Origin: Cheiracanthium punctorium
Taxonomy: Eukaryota > Arthropoda > Arachnida > Araneae > Cheiracanthiidae
Reading direction: 5' to 3'
Length of the DNA: 64,000 nt
Assembly (NCBI GenBank): GCA_038373885.1
Contig: JAWZYV010010320.1
Location: forward strand, 620,001-684,000
Within the stretch, counting starts at the first letter, position 1. Each line of letters starts with the position of its first letter. The notes under the pieces were generated by a model. The model was not told the DNA's origin. It did no database searches and saw nothing but the letters and a program-made list of their open reading frames with translations. Below, one piece after another: positions 21,835 through 33,834 of this stretch. The position numbers and the translations under genes were made by a program.

Positions 21835-22599
21835 CCAAAGACGTCCTAGCGATCGCTAGTGCTGCCATCTATCGGCTTCGGAATGAGGTAGAAATGAACT
21901 GTTCGGGAGTGTGTGATAGAAATGAACACACTTGGCAGGTACTGCCGCTATCGATCTGATATAGGGTTTGGGGTTGGTACAAAATGCTATAAAGCAGATG
22001 TGCCGAAGCCATCATAATTCATGAAAACAAGACAGACAGAAATATGCATCGATTTCTACGAAATTTATATAAGTTATTCCTATTTACAGTACCATGTAAC
22101 CTATTGAAAATGGTGTAAGTAACTTTAATAGTACTTTTACAGGAGCACTTAAAAAAATTCCAACACATTACTCTCCATGCGCACTCATTCTTTGAAACAC
22201 ATTTTACAAATATTCGACTATTTCAAATGAAACAAAATTAATATACGTTATTTAAGGATTACAAAATAAAGCTCTCCACCGAACATAGTGGCTGTCACAT
22301 TTATATATTTTCTACAGAAGAATTCAAAAATATGACAGTGCATTACAGCCTATAAAATTTTATCAACATTAATCTATTTCAAGAACAATTCCGTAATCAT
22401 TCAAACGATTATACCCGCTTATTCTTAATTCAAACAGTGTAAATAACATTTATAGCTCTATTACATAGTCCCGCAAAATTGCGTTATCCTACTGTATAGT
22501 TAAGCTGATTCCAGACTCACTGATTCTCAAACAATTCCGGGTACCCACTCCAAGATATAACTTTTACTACCATTGCAACAAAAAAGATTAAAATTTTAG
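21835..22599. other. No recognisable feature
   Basis: AT-rich sequence that may include the body of the SINE starting at 21757 (GCTGCCATCTATCGG near 21861). No end or target duplication could be identified. Confidence 0.4.
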
Positions 22600-23387
22600 C
22601 ACAAAAATCACGGTTAGCACCTACACGGTTCGTACGAGCCGCTTGGCATTTTTTATAATTACGTATATAAAAATTTAGAAAACGATCTGCGCTACTTTAA
22701 AAAATCCGAAAATCCACCCGTTCCCTAATTTTTAAGAGATTTTTCACAATTTTCAGATCCATTTTATTTCCGAGAGTAGAAAAAGAAATCATTTGAGCGA
22801 CAAAATTAGTCGTCGCAAGTAACAATTACGTCATACTGAAGGCACATATCAGGCGCATTACGTCACAAATCAGCTTTGAAGGTAAAATTGTGATTCGTTT
22901 AAAACAAATTTCGTTTAAAACAGTGTTTCTAGATTACGCAGTTGTTTTTTCAGAAATAAAATGATTTGGTCTGCTTGAAACATTTATATAAGAGGGATGT
23001 TTCCAGCGAAACGAAATCTTTCGAATGAGAAAAAGTTTTCGAACGCTTTAAAAAGAAAATACAATTCCGATTTTGGTATATAATAAAAATTTAATATGAA
23101 GTTGTTTATTTTAGGTGGACGAATATTAAATATATTGAGTCAGGGGTCGTGCTGTCGATCACCAATGTCGCAAATTGCGATAGTAAAATTAGTTTGACGA
23201 AAGAAAATACGATTTGGCGAAAATATTGGCAATTGCATTTCTTAATGATGTCCGGCAAAATCTAATTTCGCGAATGGATTGGCGAAACTTTAAAAAAAAA
23301 AGCCAGCGCGACCCCTGTGAGTGTAGACATATTATGCTAAATGTTTTTTCTAGCGTCCGTTGTAATTGCCTCCACAACGAGCTTTGA
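22600..23387 (-). repeat. Unclassified interspersed repeat R1, copy 2
   Basis: Opposite-strand copy of the repeat at 3291 and 31266, sharing TTTATTTCCGAGAGTA, ATTAAATATATTGAGT and the final CCTCCACAACGAGCTTTGA. It is split by a small hAT-like element at 23141-23317 and ended by a SINE at 23400. Confidence 0.7.
23141..23317. mobile_element. 177-bp hAT-like MITE with 5-bp duplication
   Basis: Ends CAGGGGTCGTGCTG and (reverse) CAGGGGTCGCGCTGG. TGAGT flanks both sides (23136-23140 and 23318-23322), and R1 copies at 3291 and 31266 show the uninterrupted site with a single TGAGT-like sequence. A 5-bp duplication is known for some hAT branches. Confidence 0.8.
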
Positions 23388-23399
23388 CGTCTAGTTAGT

Positions 23400-23783
23400 G
23401 TTGTTGTTGCTGTGCCCTCTGGCAATAGCGGAGCAGTGCCATATCCCTCAGTATTGGAAGGCGATGGGCGGAAGGGGCGGCTTCCATTTTAATGAGTCGT
23501 AGTGGGAGGAAGACCGACTAAGCTCGTGGTCCCTAATTTTGAATCAATTCCAGATGCGGGAGCAACCACCTGAAATTGGCACCCCCCCCTCCAGAGGTTA
23601 TCGTATGAATATGGAAGACATTGGAGCCACGACGGATTTTACGTGCACCAGCATCCATTAGCGTGCACGGTCCCACAGCAAAACAGCCGCGAGAGGAATT
23701 CACCCTCCAAAGCGCTGGCCAAGTCGGGTGCTGTTTTAATTTCCGTGCTCTTACGGGAACGGAGTTTAGTGACTAGGCCACCG
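23400..23783 (-). mobile_element. SINE family S1, full-length copy
   Basis: Reverse-strand SINE with a (TTG)n end, i.e. a (CAA)n tail on its sense strand, and flanked by a perfect 12-bp duplication CGTCTAGTTAGT at 23388-23399 and 23784-23795. Such a duplication plus tail is the signature of LINE-driven target-primed reverse transcription. Length about 384 bp, non-coding. Confidence 0.9.
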
Positions 23784-23852
23784 CGTCTAGTTAGTAATAG
23801 TATGTAGCTGGTTTCAGGTTATATGCAAAATCTCCCCATGTTTGATGAATAA

Positions 23853-24745
23853 TGCTACGAATTTTCGGGGCAACCCGCTGCTCTGTGGCTTAAAATGGTT
23901 TAAAATTCGTATTCTACGCTTCAAATAGATAAATTTTGCTTTTTGTTGCATCAAAATCGGCCAATTAGAACCGGAGATACGGAGGTTTCGGCTTGCCATT
24001 GTTTTTCAATGGAGGTTCTAGAAATCTCGAGAAATATTAGTCCTAGAGATTAGATCTCTTCACTTTTGAGGACTTATTTTTGGCGCCAAATTTGGCGATA
24101 TTTCGCCAAAAGTCGCCAAGCTTGGCGACTTTTTGGTCATTTGGCGCGTTTTTCCCAATGGGGCCTGGAAGTTGTTCTTCCTGCATTAAAAACGCATAAT
24201 AACCTAACATTTATCTTCTATGACGTAATCAAAATTCACGCTTTATGTAGAACCCTCGAGAAATAGACTTATCTGGAAACTTCTTGTACCTTCTGCGTCG
24301 GCTATTTATAGAAGCGCGCGTCGCCCCGACAGTTCAGTGCGAGTTGAACGCTCGATGTGTGAAGAGCTCTCACTAGGCTTGTTTTGTGCTATAGAAGCTG
24401 TGTTTTAGCTTGCTTTGTGAAGCTGTTTTTAATGTTCTGTGTGTAAATTCTTCATTGCTGTGTCTTAAGGGATTGTGTACTATATCCCTTGAATATTTCC
24501 CTGTAAAAGTGACTTATTTTGTGTGAGAAATACAGCATTTGTGAGAGCTTCTGATCCAAGCGGATTGTTAAAAGCACGTTACTGCTAGATTGTGCTTGTG
24601 AATTGTGTACAGCTGATTGTTCTACGAAGTTCTAGAAACAATAAAGTTTGTGTTCCATCCTGACAAGTGACTTTTACTTGAACTTTTTACACCAACAGGA
24701 CTTTAGAACGACGAACCCCAGGAGTAGCAAAGTAATTCCGCAACA
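23853..24745 (+). mobile_element. Solo LTR, family 1, best-preserved copy
   Basis: Starts TGCTACGAATTTTCGGGG and ends CCGCAACA, so TG..CA ends after one substitution. TATTTATA near 24302 with TCAGTGCGAGTTG about 30 bp downstream looks like the promoter and start, and AATAAA at 24640 followed by GT-rich sequence like the polyadenylation signal. This gives U3, R and U5 in order. Flanks ATAA/ATAT are an imperfect 4-bp duplication. No second LTR or internal coding region (gag, protease, reverse transcriptase) is nearby, so it is a solo LTR. The retroelement superfamily cannot be named from the LTR alone. Confidence 0.85.
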
Positions 24746-26384
24746 ATATACATCGTGAATTTGGGCGGAAGAAAGACCGTTGTCGTGGGAAGTGCTTTAT
24801 AATCTATGCATTTGGCATGACTTATCTTTCTTTCTCTATTTGATCTGTATGAAGTAAAACGCTTATGCAAGTTATTATGCAATAAATAGGTACACTAACC
24901 GTCCTCAGATTTCTCCGAATAACTCGCTCGTATGCTAGTTTACTCAGCTATAGATTTTTAGTGGATAACTGGAATTTCGTATCTGGTTCTAACTGCTTAT
25001 TCCTACAGAAAGTTCAATCGAACGCGTGGTCAAATATAGGAAACGTGAGTAAATAAAAGACAGTTTTCCAGATAATCTGACTTAGAAATCGGGAGTATTG
25101 AAAGAATGTCAGCTATTTAACCCTTGCGTCAATGACCGGGTACCCGGGTACCTTTTGGCGCTGGGGTCATGGTAATTTAATCATTTCGAACTAAGCCTAT
25201 GTTAAATCGCTTTTAATGCTCGTTATTTACACGAATCTTAACTATACTTATAATTTTAACCCTTTTTGGGAGAAATTATTGTTGAGTTTTATGCGTTATA
25301 CTTTCCGATATCATTACTCAAAATCCAGGTACTGAAATACCCATTATTGTAGCTTTTGTACATACAGATTGTAAATGATTATTATAACAAATATAAGCAA
25401 ACACAGTCACAATAATAATTATTATGAATTATTTATTTTCCTTTAAATTATTTATTATTGTTATTATTTATTATTCGAGTCGTGCAATAGGCTATTACTT
25501 GATTATAAATTAATAATAATTAATTCAGTACTTTTTGAAAATATATTTTTTTTAATTTTATGTAAAAGAAGGACATTATTGTCCGGAACACCTAATATTT
25601 CAAGGAAATATCAAAGTTTCAAGTATACATGTAATTATTTGGCCCTCCGTCATACAATATAGAGAATATTAACCGCAAAAATTTGTGAAAATTTCTATTA
25701 TTGTTGCACTTAAGTACATGTCATTAAGTATACAAGTTATGTTTCACAAAATATGTCGAATTAGCAGTTAAATTTTCTTCGTGTAGTGGAATTTTGCCGT
25801 ACAATTAGAGTAGTTTTATCCGAAATTTTTAAATTCTTCAAATATTGCTCAGCCCGAAAGCCTTCTAGGCTAATATGTCACCTGAATTATTAACATTTAT
25901 AACCGCGTTATTAACATTTGCGACTGTAGCGGGAACAACAAATTTATAATTTAATGAAATTTTTTAAATAAAAACCTACTTTTTTGTATTTTAAATTGAT
26001 ATCAAAATTTTTCTCTACTTAAGTGGATTTTTTTTTTAGAAAAAACATTTAATGTTTGAATAAATTAAATAGAAAACCTTTTACATGTATTTCCTAAAGA
26101 GAAACGATATTTTTTCTACTAAACTCCATTTTGTGCGGGGCGGCACAATATTTATTTAATTCTTAAGTTTTTCTGATATTCTTTTAAAAATCTACCTCTT
26201 CTCATAAATTATTATTTATCCTAGCAAAATGTTAACATTTTTATTGCCCATGACATCAAGCATTTAACTCTTCTAGACCAGTTTCACTTACTTAGATACT
26301 TGTAGGTAATTGCGCTAACTAATATTCACCCAGGCACTAACTAATATTCATGTTTTTACTCTTTTTTACACGACAGAGTCCGCT
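24746..26384. other. AT-rich, no gene; possible TTAA terminus
   Basis: Mostly unique AT-rich sequence. TTAACCCTTGCGTCAATGAC at 25117 followed by the perfect palindrome GGTACCCGGGTACC (25139-25152) resembles a further TTAA-type transposon end, but no partner end was found. Confidence 0.45.
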
Positions 26385-26387
26385 ATA

Positions 26388-26470
26388 AAACCCAGTGGTG
26401 TAGTAATCAGTACATTACGCTGCCGTGCAGTAGAACCAGGATTCCATTCCCGTATTAAGTAAGGTTGAAT
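26388..26470 (+). mobile_element. tRNA-like SINE head, family S2
   Basis: CAGTGGTGTAGTAATCAGTA then GCAGTAGAACC and AGGATTCCATTCCC give A- and B-box-like blocks at tRNA spacing. A related head is at 35640-35725 on the minus strand. The body continues with GGGCTCTGAGTCAGGCTGAA. Confidence 0.55.
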
Positions 26471-27450
26471 TATTCTTTCATCCCTTGAACGAGTGGATGA
26501 AATGAGGACCCATCTTGCTTGGGGACTAAATACTTTGGGCTCTGAGTCAGGCTGAAAATCTGGCCGGGAGATATATTTTCGCACCCAAGAGCTCATGGTC
26601 AAGAAGTGGTGGATAAACAGCACAGGCCTTAGTCCCACGTGGGTCGTTGCGCCAATGAGTTTAATTTAGTTTCGAGAAAGACAGCTGACATTTTGGTCAC
26701 ACTGTTTTGCCCTCGAAGAGTCATGTGACATTGGGAGTGTGGCCATTTTACTGTGGCTATCTCGGACTAAGATAGCCATACCTCCTGGGTCACACGACTC
26801 TTCGAGAGCAAGAGGGTGTGATCAGAATGTCAGCACCGCAGCCTGTCTTTTTCGCCAGCCACGGAGTCTACTTAAATGACGTCACAATACGCTCTGGCTT
26901 TGTAGCCTAGTTGATGATACTCAGGCTGAAGCTTCTAGATATTTAATGGGTTGATAAAATGAAAACTAAGCTCGCTTAGGTACTAAACACTGGAGGCTCT
27001 GCATCAGGCTGAATATCTGGCGATGGCATATATTTTCGCACCCCACAGCACGTGGTCAAGAAGGGGTGGATGGAAAGAGTAGGCCTTAGTCCCACGTGGG
27101 ACCCTTGCAACCACTGAGTTTAATTTAGTTTTAGAGTCTACTAATATTACGTCACAATGCGCTCTGGCTTTATAGTCTAGTTGATGGCAGTCCGGCGGAA
27201 GATTCTAGATATTTAATGGGTTGATAAAATGAGGACCAAGCTCGCTAAGGGACAAAATACTGGGGGCTCTGCGTCAGGTTGAAAATCTGGCCGGGGCATA
27301 TATTTTCGCACCCGATTTTAATTTTGAGTCTAGTAGTCTACGAGGGAGTATTTATACGAGGGAGTATAGTACGGGGGAGTCTATTAGTATGATGTCACAA
27401 TGCGCTCTGGTTCTATAGTCTAGTTGATGATAGTTAGGCTAAGCCTTCTA
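26470..27450 (+). repeat. Tandem SINE-body-like units, 240-270 bp
   Basis: GTCACAATRCGCTCTGG recurs at 26881, 27151 and 27394, and GCTCTGMRTCAGGYTGAA at about 26538, 26995 and 27267. The first unit follows the tRNA-like head directly. A foldback MITE splits the first junction. The last unit is scrambled near 27325-27385, where CGAGGGAGTATA-like motifs are repeated. Confidence 0.75.
26676..26865. mobile_element. Foldback MITE (GACAGGCTG family), copy 1
   Basis: Palindromic: GGTCACAC..CTCGAAGAGTCATGTGAC on the left pairs with GTCACACGACTCTTCGAGAG..GGGTGTGATC on the right. The later tandem units show the uninterrupted junction TTTAATTTAGTTTTAGAGTC. Relatives at 49238-49670. Confidence 0.75.
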
Positions 27451-27747
27451 CGTACGCGAGCTGACGCAAGCCGCCATTGTATCCCTATGGTTGCCAGTTG
27501 TGCTCAGAGCTATTTTCGTTTAGCTTAGGAAGCGGTGTACCACACAGATTGGATATAAGGGGCAGAGAGACTGGTAACCATAACTTCAGGCACTTGTCCC
27601 AACAGCTGAGTGGCAAGATCTCACGGGAATATCTCTTGCGCATCCAACTTTCCATTGTTTTCTATGGAGCTTTTGTGGCCAGCGCCCTAATTTCAGCTTT
27701 CGTCGTTAAATTTTTAAGATAAAAAGGTATATAGCTGTGCTACATAT

Positions 27748-28595
27748 TGTTGCAGAATACTCTGCTTGTTTTCTGGGTTCGTCGTTCTAAAGTCCAGTAG
27801 GTGTAGAAAGTTCTAGTAAGGAGTATAATTGTCAGGATGGAACACGAACCATCAGACAGCAACATGCTTAAAACAGTCCGCTTAGTTCAGAAGCTTTCAC
27901 AAATGCTGTATTTCTCTCGCAAAATAAAACACTTCCACAGGCAAATATTCAGTGGTAATGTACGAGGGATATCGCAAACAGTCCCTTAAGACCCAGCAGT
28001 GAAGAATTTAAACACAGCATCTAAAAACAAAGCTTCAAGAAGTCAAGCGAAAATATCGCTTCTAGCTTCTACAGCGCAGCATAATACAGTGAACACACTC
28101 AACGAATGAGAGAAACTGACTCAAACTGGTGGAACCCACCGCTTTTTTAGTCTACGACAACCACCGTCCAGAGTGGAATGTTCCAGAGAGAACCAACCAT
28201 CCGTGGAATGCAATAGTGCAAGCTCGATTTTGATTGCGTAATAGAAGAAATAATAATAGGCTATTATGTAATGCTATAGCAGGAAAACAAGCTTTAAAGG
28301 CCCCATTGGAAAAATCGCGCCAAATTTCCAAAATGTCGCCAAGCTTGACGAATATCTCCAAATTTGGTGCCAAAAGTAAGTCCCAAAAGTGAGGTTAGCG
28401 AAGGCCTAGGACCAATATTTATCGAGATTTCTAGAAACCCAAAAACAAGGGGGAAACATAAAACTCCATATCTCGCGCTCTAGTTAACCGATTTTCATGC
28501 AACAAAATGCAAAATTTAACTATTTGAAGCGTAGAATACAAATTTTAAACTATTTAAAACCCCAGAACAGCGGGTTGCCCCGAAAATTCGTAACA
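27748..28595 (-). mobile_element. Solo LTR, family 1
   Basis: Ends TGTTGCAG and CGTAACA, flanked by a perfect ATAT duplication (27744-27747 and 28596-28599). 848 bp, matching the plus-strand copy at 23853 in reverse. No internal retroelement genes adjoin it. Confidence 0.9.
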
Positions 28596-28939
28596 ATATG
28601 GATGCAATTTATGATTCGTGTTAGGTTATGGAATAGTAGGGAAGTAGATTTTCTCGCATTTTTAAAAAAGTATTTTTTTTATAAATAAAGAATATTTCGC
28701 TAAGTCTTGGCGATATTTTCCCTATGAATAGAGTGTTTCTATTCGGTATGTTGACAGTAAATTTCGCTCGCAGTTTACACTTTCCACTCGCAAAATAGGA
28801 CGATAATGCACAAGTTCAGTCTCTCTGCGCATGTCCGTATGACAACTTACAAGGTTCATCCTCGCCTCACATTTCTAACAGATTTTCAATGGCGATGCGT
28901 TCTCTAGTACATTTCTACCCTCTGGTGAACCCATAATAT

Positions 28940-30253
28940 TGTTACAGAATAACCCCTAATTTCCTGGGTTCGTCGTTCGAAATCCCACAGTTGGTGTAGT
29001 AAGTTCTTGTAAAGAGTCCACTTTTACGGATTGAACACAAATTTTATTGCTTCCAAAACTTTGTCGTACAATCAGCTGTGCAAAATTCGCATGCACTAAC
29101 GGCCAGTAGCTCGTTTATAACAGTCCACTCAGTACCGAAGCTTTCATTGCTGTTAATTCTTACACAAAATAAAACACTTCCACTGGCAAAAAATCATTGG
29201 AAATATACAAGGGATATCGAACACAATCCCTTAAGACAGAGCAATGAAGAATTTACGCACAGCACTTAAAAATCAGCTTCGTGAACAAGCGCGAAAGCAC
29301 CGCTTCTATCACAGAGAAAAAGCGCCGTACACATTGGCGGCTCGATCCACTCTCGACGGCAGCTTACTCCACACTGAACTGGGGTCTCTGAATGCTTGTA
29401 TTTATAGCTGATGCAAAGCTACAAGAAGCTTCCAGAAGAATCTATTTCTCGAAGATTATACATAAAGAGGGAAAATTTGATTACGTTACAGAAAAGTATG
29501 TGAGTATGTATGTGTGTATGCTAGTATGTGATTTTAATCCAGCAAAAGCAACTTTATAAGCCCCATAGGGAAAATCGCCGCAAATGACCAAAATGTCGCC
29601 AAGCTTGGCGACTTTTGGCGAAATATAGCCAAATTTTGAGCCAAAAATAAGTCCTTAAAAGTGAAGTTACCAAAGGCCTACGACCAATACTTCTGGAGAT
29701 TTCTAGAGCCGCCATAGGAAAATCAATGGGGAAACCAAAACCTCCGTATCTCCGGTTCTAGTTGAACGATTTTGATGCAACGAAAAGCAAAATTTATCTA
29801 TTTGAAACGTAGAATACGAATTTTGAACTATCTAAAACCCCAGAACAGCGGGTTGCCCCGAAAGCTTCCAGAAAAGTCTATTTCTCGAAGATTCCACATG
29901 AAGCGGGAATTTTTTATTACGTCATAGAAGAGAAATATTAGGCTATTATGCATGTTAATCCAGAAAAGCTATCTTTAAAGGCCCCATCGGAAAAATCCCG
30001 CCAAAAGATCAAAATGTCTCCAAGCTTGGCGACTTTTGGCGTCAAAAATAAGTCCCCAAAAGTGAAGTTACCGAAGGCCTACGGCCAATATTTTTTGAGA
30101 TTTCTAGAAACCCATAGAAAAACAATGGGGAAACCAAAACCTCCGTATCTCCGGTTCTAGTTACCGATTCTGATGCAACATAAAGGAAAATTTAACTATT
30201 TGAAGCGTAGAATCGAATTTTGAAAATTTTAAACACCCCGAAAATTCGTAACA
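28940..30253 (-). mobile_element. Solo LTR, family 1, with internal tandem duplication
   Basis: TGTTACAG..CGTAACA with ATAT on both sides (28936-28939, 30254-30257). At 1314 bp it is about 450 bp longer than its relatives because the U3 segment from AGCTTCCAGAA to TTGCCCCGAA is present twice in direct order (about 29426-29862 and 29865-30245). A TG-rich stretch near 29493-29530 has expanded within it. Confidence 0.85.
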
Positions 30254-30257
30254 ATAT

Positions 30258-31265
30258 TTCTAGGGGCTCTAAATCAGGCTTGGTTAGAGGACGTCTCATC
30301 TGTATGATGCTCTAAATCTAGTTACACTCGCAGCACACACAGATCTGCGTCTCATCCTTACCCCTTACTACAGCCGTGGTCTGACGTTGATGGTTGTGGG
30401 TGTCCGTTATTCTCTGTATACATCCCTAGTTCATCAGTTGCATTTGGCACATCTACGTCATTCAGCAGTGCCCAGATGTGACGTCACAGCTTTACTCGGA
30501 GAGATGCATGCGTTGGATGATTATAACACCAATCACACTAATTTGATCTCCCTCTCGGCTGTTACGTAACAAGGGAGGCAATTAGGCAAGCGTATGCTGA
30601 AGGCCCGAACATTCGAAATTGACCAGAAAGCCTGACGCTATCTGCATCCGTGTGACGTCATGGCGTAACCAGAGAGTAAAACCTGATTAACCAAAACACT
30701 CAAAATAACTTGTGTTTAAAACATAAAGTAATAGAAAACTTTGTAAAGTAACACCATGAAGGTTACTTGAACGGCCATGCAGCTGTCTCGATCAAAAACT
30801 TTTTGATCTTCTTCAGGTTAAATTTGGTTCATCACCTCATTCGTGTATGGGGCAGGTTTTGCAAACTGGGTATGTTTTCGTCGTATTCAAATTTAAAAAG
30901 TGCAACTTTTTTTTTAATGAATGAGAGGAATTTTTTCTTAACGGAGTCTTATTTCCTAAGTTGTTTTGGACATTTTTTTCAATTTGCACAGCCCAGATAT
31001 CTCTAATAGATAAAGAATTAGGCCCGTTACTACCTATTTGTACAATATTTATGGTAAAATAGGCAATGCTACTGTAGTTTGAGTATTTGGGAGCCGTTAA
31101 AAACAGATTTAAAATACGAACTGCAGTGTCATCTATGCAGGTAGGAAATGCATTGTATACTCATTGAAAATACTGACTTAATTCCGTCTTTACCCTTACT
31201 GATTGAAACTTTCGGTTTCTACCATTCGGTTTTCGAAACATTCATGTATAAAAAGATTTATTTTC
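30258..31265. other. No recognisable feature
   Basis: Mixed sequence, GC content slightly higher near 30300-30660. No domain-bearing frame or repeat boundary seen. Confidence 0.45.
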
Positions 31266-31812
31266 TACTAAAAGTCAAAGCCCGTTGTGGACACAATTAA
31301 AACGGGCGCTAGAAAAAAACATTAGACGAAAATACGTCTACACTCAATATATTTAATCTTCGTCCACTTAAAATAAATAACTTCATATTCAATTTTAATT
31401 ATATACCCAAATCGAATTTCATGCTCTTTTCGAAACGAGCAGAAACGATCTCGTTTCGTGTAAACAGACCCTCTTATATCAATGCTTCACGCAGAGCAGA
31501 CGATCATCTTAATAAAAAAAAATAAACTATGTTATCCGGAAAAACAGTTTAAAAAGGAACTGAAATCGCGCAACATTCTCTTCAAAGCCTGATGACTTCA
31601 GATATGACGCCATTTTAACTTTAAACAGCTAATTTTCTCGCGTAAATGATTCACTTTTTTTACTATCGGAAATAAAATGGAGCTGAAATAGCAAAAAAAT
31701 CGCTTAGGGAACAATTAGGGAACGAGTGGATTTTCAGATTTTTAAAGTAGCACACATTGTTTTCTATATTTTTTATACATAATTACGAAAATTTTCAAGC
31801 GGTTGTGCAAAG
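31266..31812 (+). repeat. Unclassified interspersed repeat R1, copy 3
   Basis: Begins TCAAAGCCCGTTGTGGACAC and follows copy 1 at 3291 almost block for block to CAAGCGG. It contains the uninterrupted ACACTCAATATATTTAATCT site, which is split by a MITE in copy 2. Confidence 0.7.
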
Positions 31813-31883
31813 TTTTATCTTTGAGCAGGTTGCCCGGAAATGTTAGAGAGTCAGTGATCAGCGAGTCGGGGATCAACGTAACT

Positions 31884-32100
31884 CAGTGGCGTAGCCAGGG
31901 GGGGAATAGGGAGGTCACAACCCCCCTCCCCCATGAGGAATTTTTTTGCCATTCAAAATGTATATTCTTCACTCCCTTATCACATAAGCGCGTGTATATA
32001 TAGTGTGTGTGAGTGTGTGTGTGTGTGAGTGTGTGTGTCAGTGTGTGTGTGTGAGTTGTCCTAACAACCCCCCCATGAAAAATATCCGGCTACGCCACTG
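31884..32100. mobile_element. hAT-like MITE, CAGTGGCGTAGCC group
   Basis: Ends CAGTGGCGTAGCCAGGG and (reverse) CAGTGGCGTAGCCGG. Flanks ACGTAACT and GGGTAACT agree at 6 of 8 positions. Interior: C run, AAAATGTATATTCTTCACTC block shared with copies at 36248 and 60663, and TG-rich microsatellite near 31998-32054. Confidence 0.8.
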
Positions 32101-32108
32101 GGGTAACT

Positions 32109-33177
32109 ATATAGTAGGATTGCTTTTTGTTTATGTTTTTGTTTCCTTTCTTACTTTTGAATCTCTCGGTACATTTTCGACTCCTCAATCCATAAAAGGA
32201 ACATACATAAAAGTATCTTGGCACTGTTCACTTTGCAAACGCGAGTGGTGAACTAAAACATTATTTTCTGAGTGAAAAAAAAAAAATTGTGCCAGTAACA
32301 TCCTGATTAGCCTCCCACGAACCGATAAATGTCCGGCTACTGGCACTGAATCGGTCATTCTTTCACCCTTCTGTTTCCCGTACACGGACGACTTAGCACG
32401 TCGAAGATTTCATTAAAAATCAACGAACGTTCACCCTGGAATTCCATTTATTCGATAGAAAAAAAAGGGTTGGGGGAGATGGGTAAGGGACAAGGAAGGC
32501 CGTAAAAAAAAAAAAAGGCCAGGACAAGCCTGAAATATTCACCCTTCACGGCTCATAAAAAAATGAGATTGGGAGGCGGGGAGGGGGGGGGGGTTGAAGA
32601 CGAGAGCACCAGATTTATACGTCCCCGTTCTCTTGATTGTCCTGACGACGTGACAACACGCTGTCAGGGTGTTTAAGAGGAGAAGTTGCTACGGAAAAAG
32701 CCGTGAGTGCAACGAGCTATATAGCTCATGGGCTTCACTGCCGAACAAGAATGGCACCTGCATTGAAGGAATTCATGCAGTTCAAAAGAAGATTTGGGGG
32801 AGAGAGAATCTAGAGTGCAGTAAGTGGGGGAAAAGGGTATATATGCATTTTTTTTTCTCTCCCGTACAAAAGAGGAAGGCGAAATGCTCAAGTTTTTATT
32901 GCCGACATCGACAAAAAAAAAAAAAGGAGAGGGATAGGATAAGATATGAGTTTATGGCTATAGAAAAATGGGAAAGGGGAAGGAGGGATTGCCCTGCTCC
33001 CATACATTGTCGCAGCGAAGAGAGGGGATTGAACTGCCTTGGATTTTCATTTTTTTATCCCTTTCCATCGAGCATGAAAAGAGTTTATGGTACAGTGAAA
33101 CCTGGTTTGAAAACCAATGGGAGATTGAGACAGGGGCTAGAGATCGCAACAAATGCGTTCCTTGCCCGAAGCCCGTC
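32109..33177. other. No gene supported
   Basis: Contains the longest open frame of the window (32669-33250, 193 codons, plus), but it runs through A and T homopolymers and ends inside a palindromic MITE, and I recognise no domain. A short TACAGTGAAACCTGG at 33091 is a mariner-terminus fragment. Poly-A and G runs occur near 32500 and 32585. Confidence 0.5.
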
Positions 33178-33284
33178 CCTAGTAGCACAATTAGTCCAAA
33201 AGACGTTTGAAACACGTTTTTTAACGTCAAAAAACGTGTTTCCAACGTAATTTGAAATTTTTTTGAACTAGTTGTGCTACTAGG
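33178..33284. mobile_element. Compact palindromic MITE
   Basis: CCTAGTAGCACAATTAGTCC and (reverse) CCTAGTAGCACAACTAGTTC are inverted ends; inner ACACGTTTTTTAACG/AAAACGTGTTT also pair. It is the undisrupted relative of the element at 11631-12096. Confidence 0.75.
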
Positions 33285-33334
33285 AGTACCAATACCAATT
33301 CTGGGATTTTGTAGTAAGATGAATTTTATACAAG

Positions 33335-33765
33335 CAGTGGCGCACCCAGGATTTTAGTTTAGGGGGGGCTTGACTACATACAAATACTGCTGAACTCGGT
33401 CATCGTGACCTCGGTTAGTTACAACTCTCTTATAACGTCAAAATATTCGGTATCGCTTGACTGTCCCATAGAACACAAGCAATATAACTCATTATAGAGT
33501 CATAAATAATTATCTGATCTTTTGAGTGACGTTGTAACCGTGTGTAACAGTGTTTCAACTAACTGTAAGCATTTATTTAAAAACTTTTTTAAATAAATGT
33601 CTTTTTTGGTTATAAATAATTTGAGGACAATAAAAAAAAGAAAGAAAGAACTAAAAAAAATTAATTAATTAGCGACAATTTTCATTTTTTTAACGCTTTT
33701 CACTTCTAACTTTCTACCTTTAGGGGGGCTTCAGCCCCCATAGCCCCCCCGTGGGTGCGCCTATG
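33335..33765. mobile_element. hAT-like MITE with perfect 8-bp duplication
   Basis: Ends CAGTGGCGCACCCAGG and (reverse) CATAGGCGCACCCACGG, flanked on both sides by TATACAAG (33327-33334, 33766-33773). GGGGGGCT motifs sit just inside both ends in inverted relation. 431 bp, non-coding. Confidence 0.9.
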
Positions 33766-33834
33766 TATACAAGTATAAGTCACATTAAGTCAGCCCCAAA
33801 AAGCTATGGCATAATGTAAAGTAGCGTTGCAGAA

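Noticed and set aside
26288..26304. Minus-strand AAGTAAGTG near 26295
   Set aside because: Lacks a pyrimidine tract and the AGGT junction required for a ratchet site.
27748..30253. The two adjacent LTRs as the ends of one retroelement
   Set aside because: Only about 340 bp separates them, with no retroelement genes or primer-binding site, and each has its own ATAT duplication.
32669..33250. Longest open frame in the window (193 codons, plus strand)
   Set aside because: It crosses T and A homopolymers, ends inside a palindromic MITE and has no recognisable domain or splice context.
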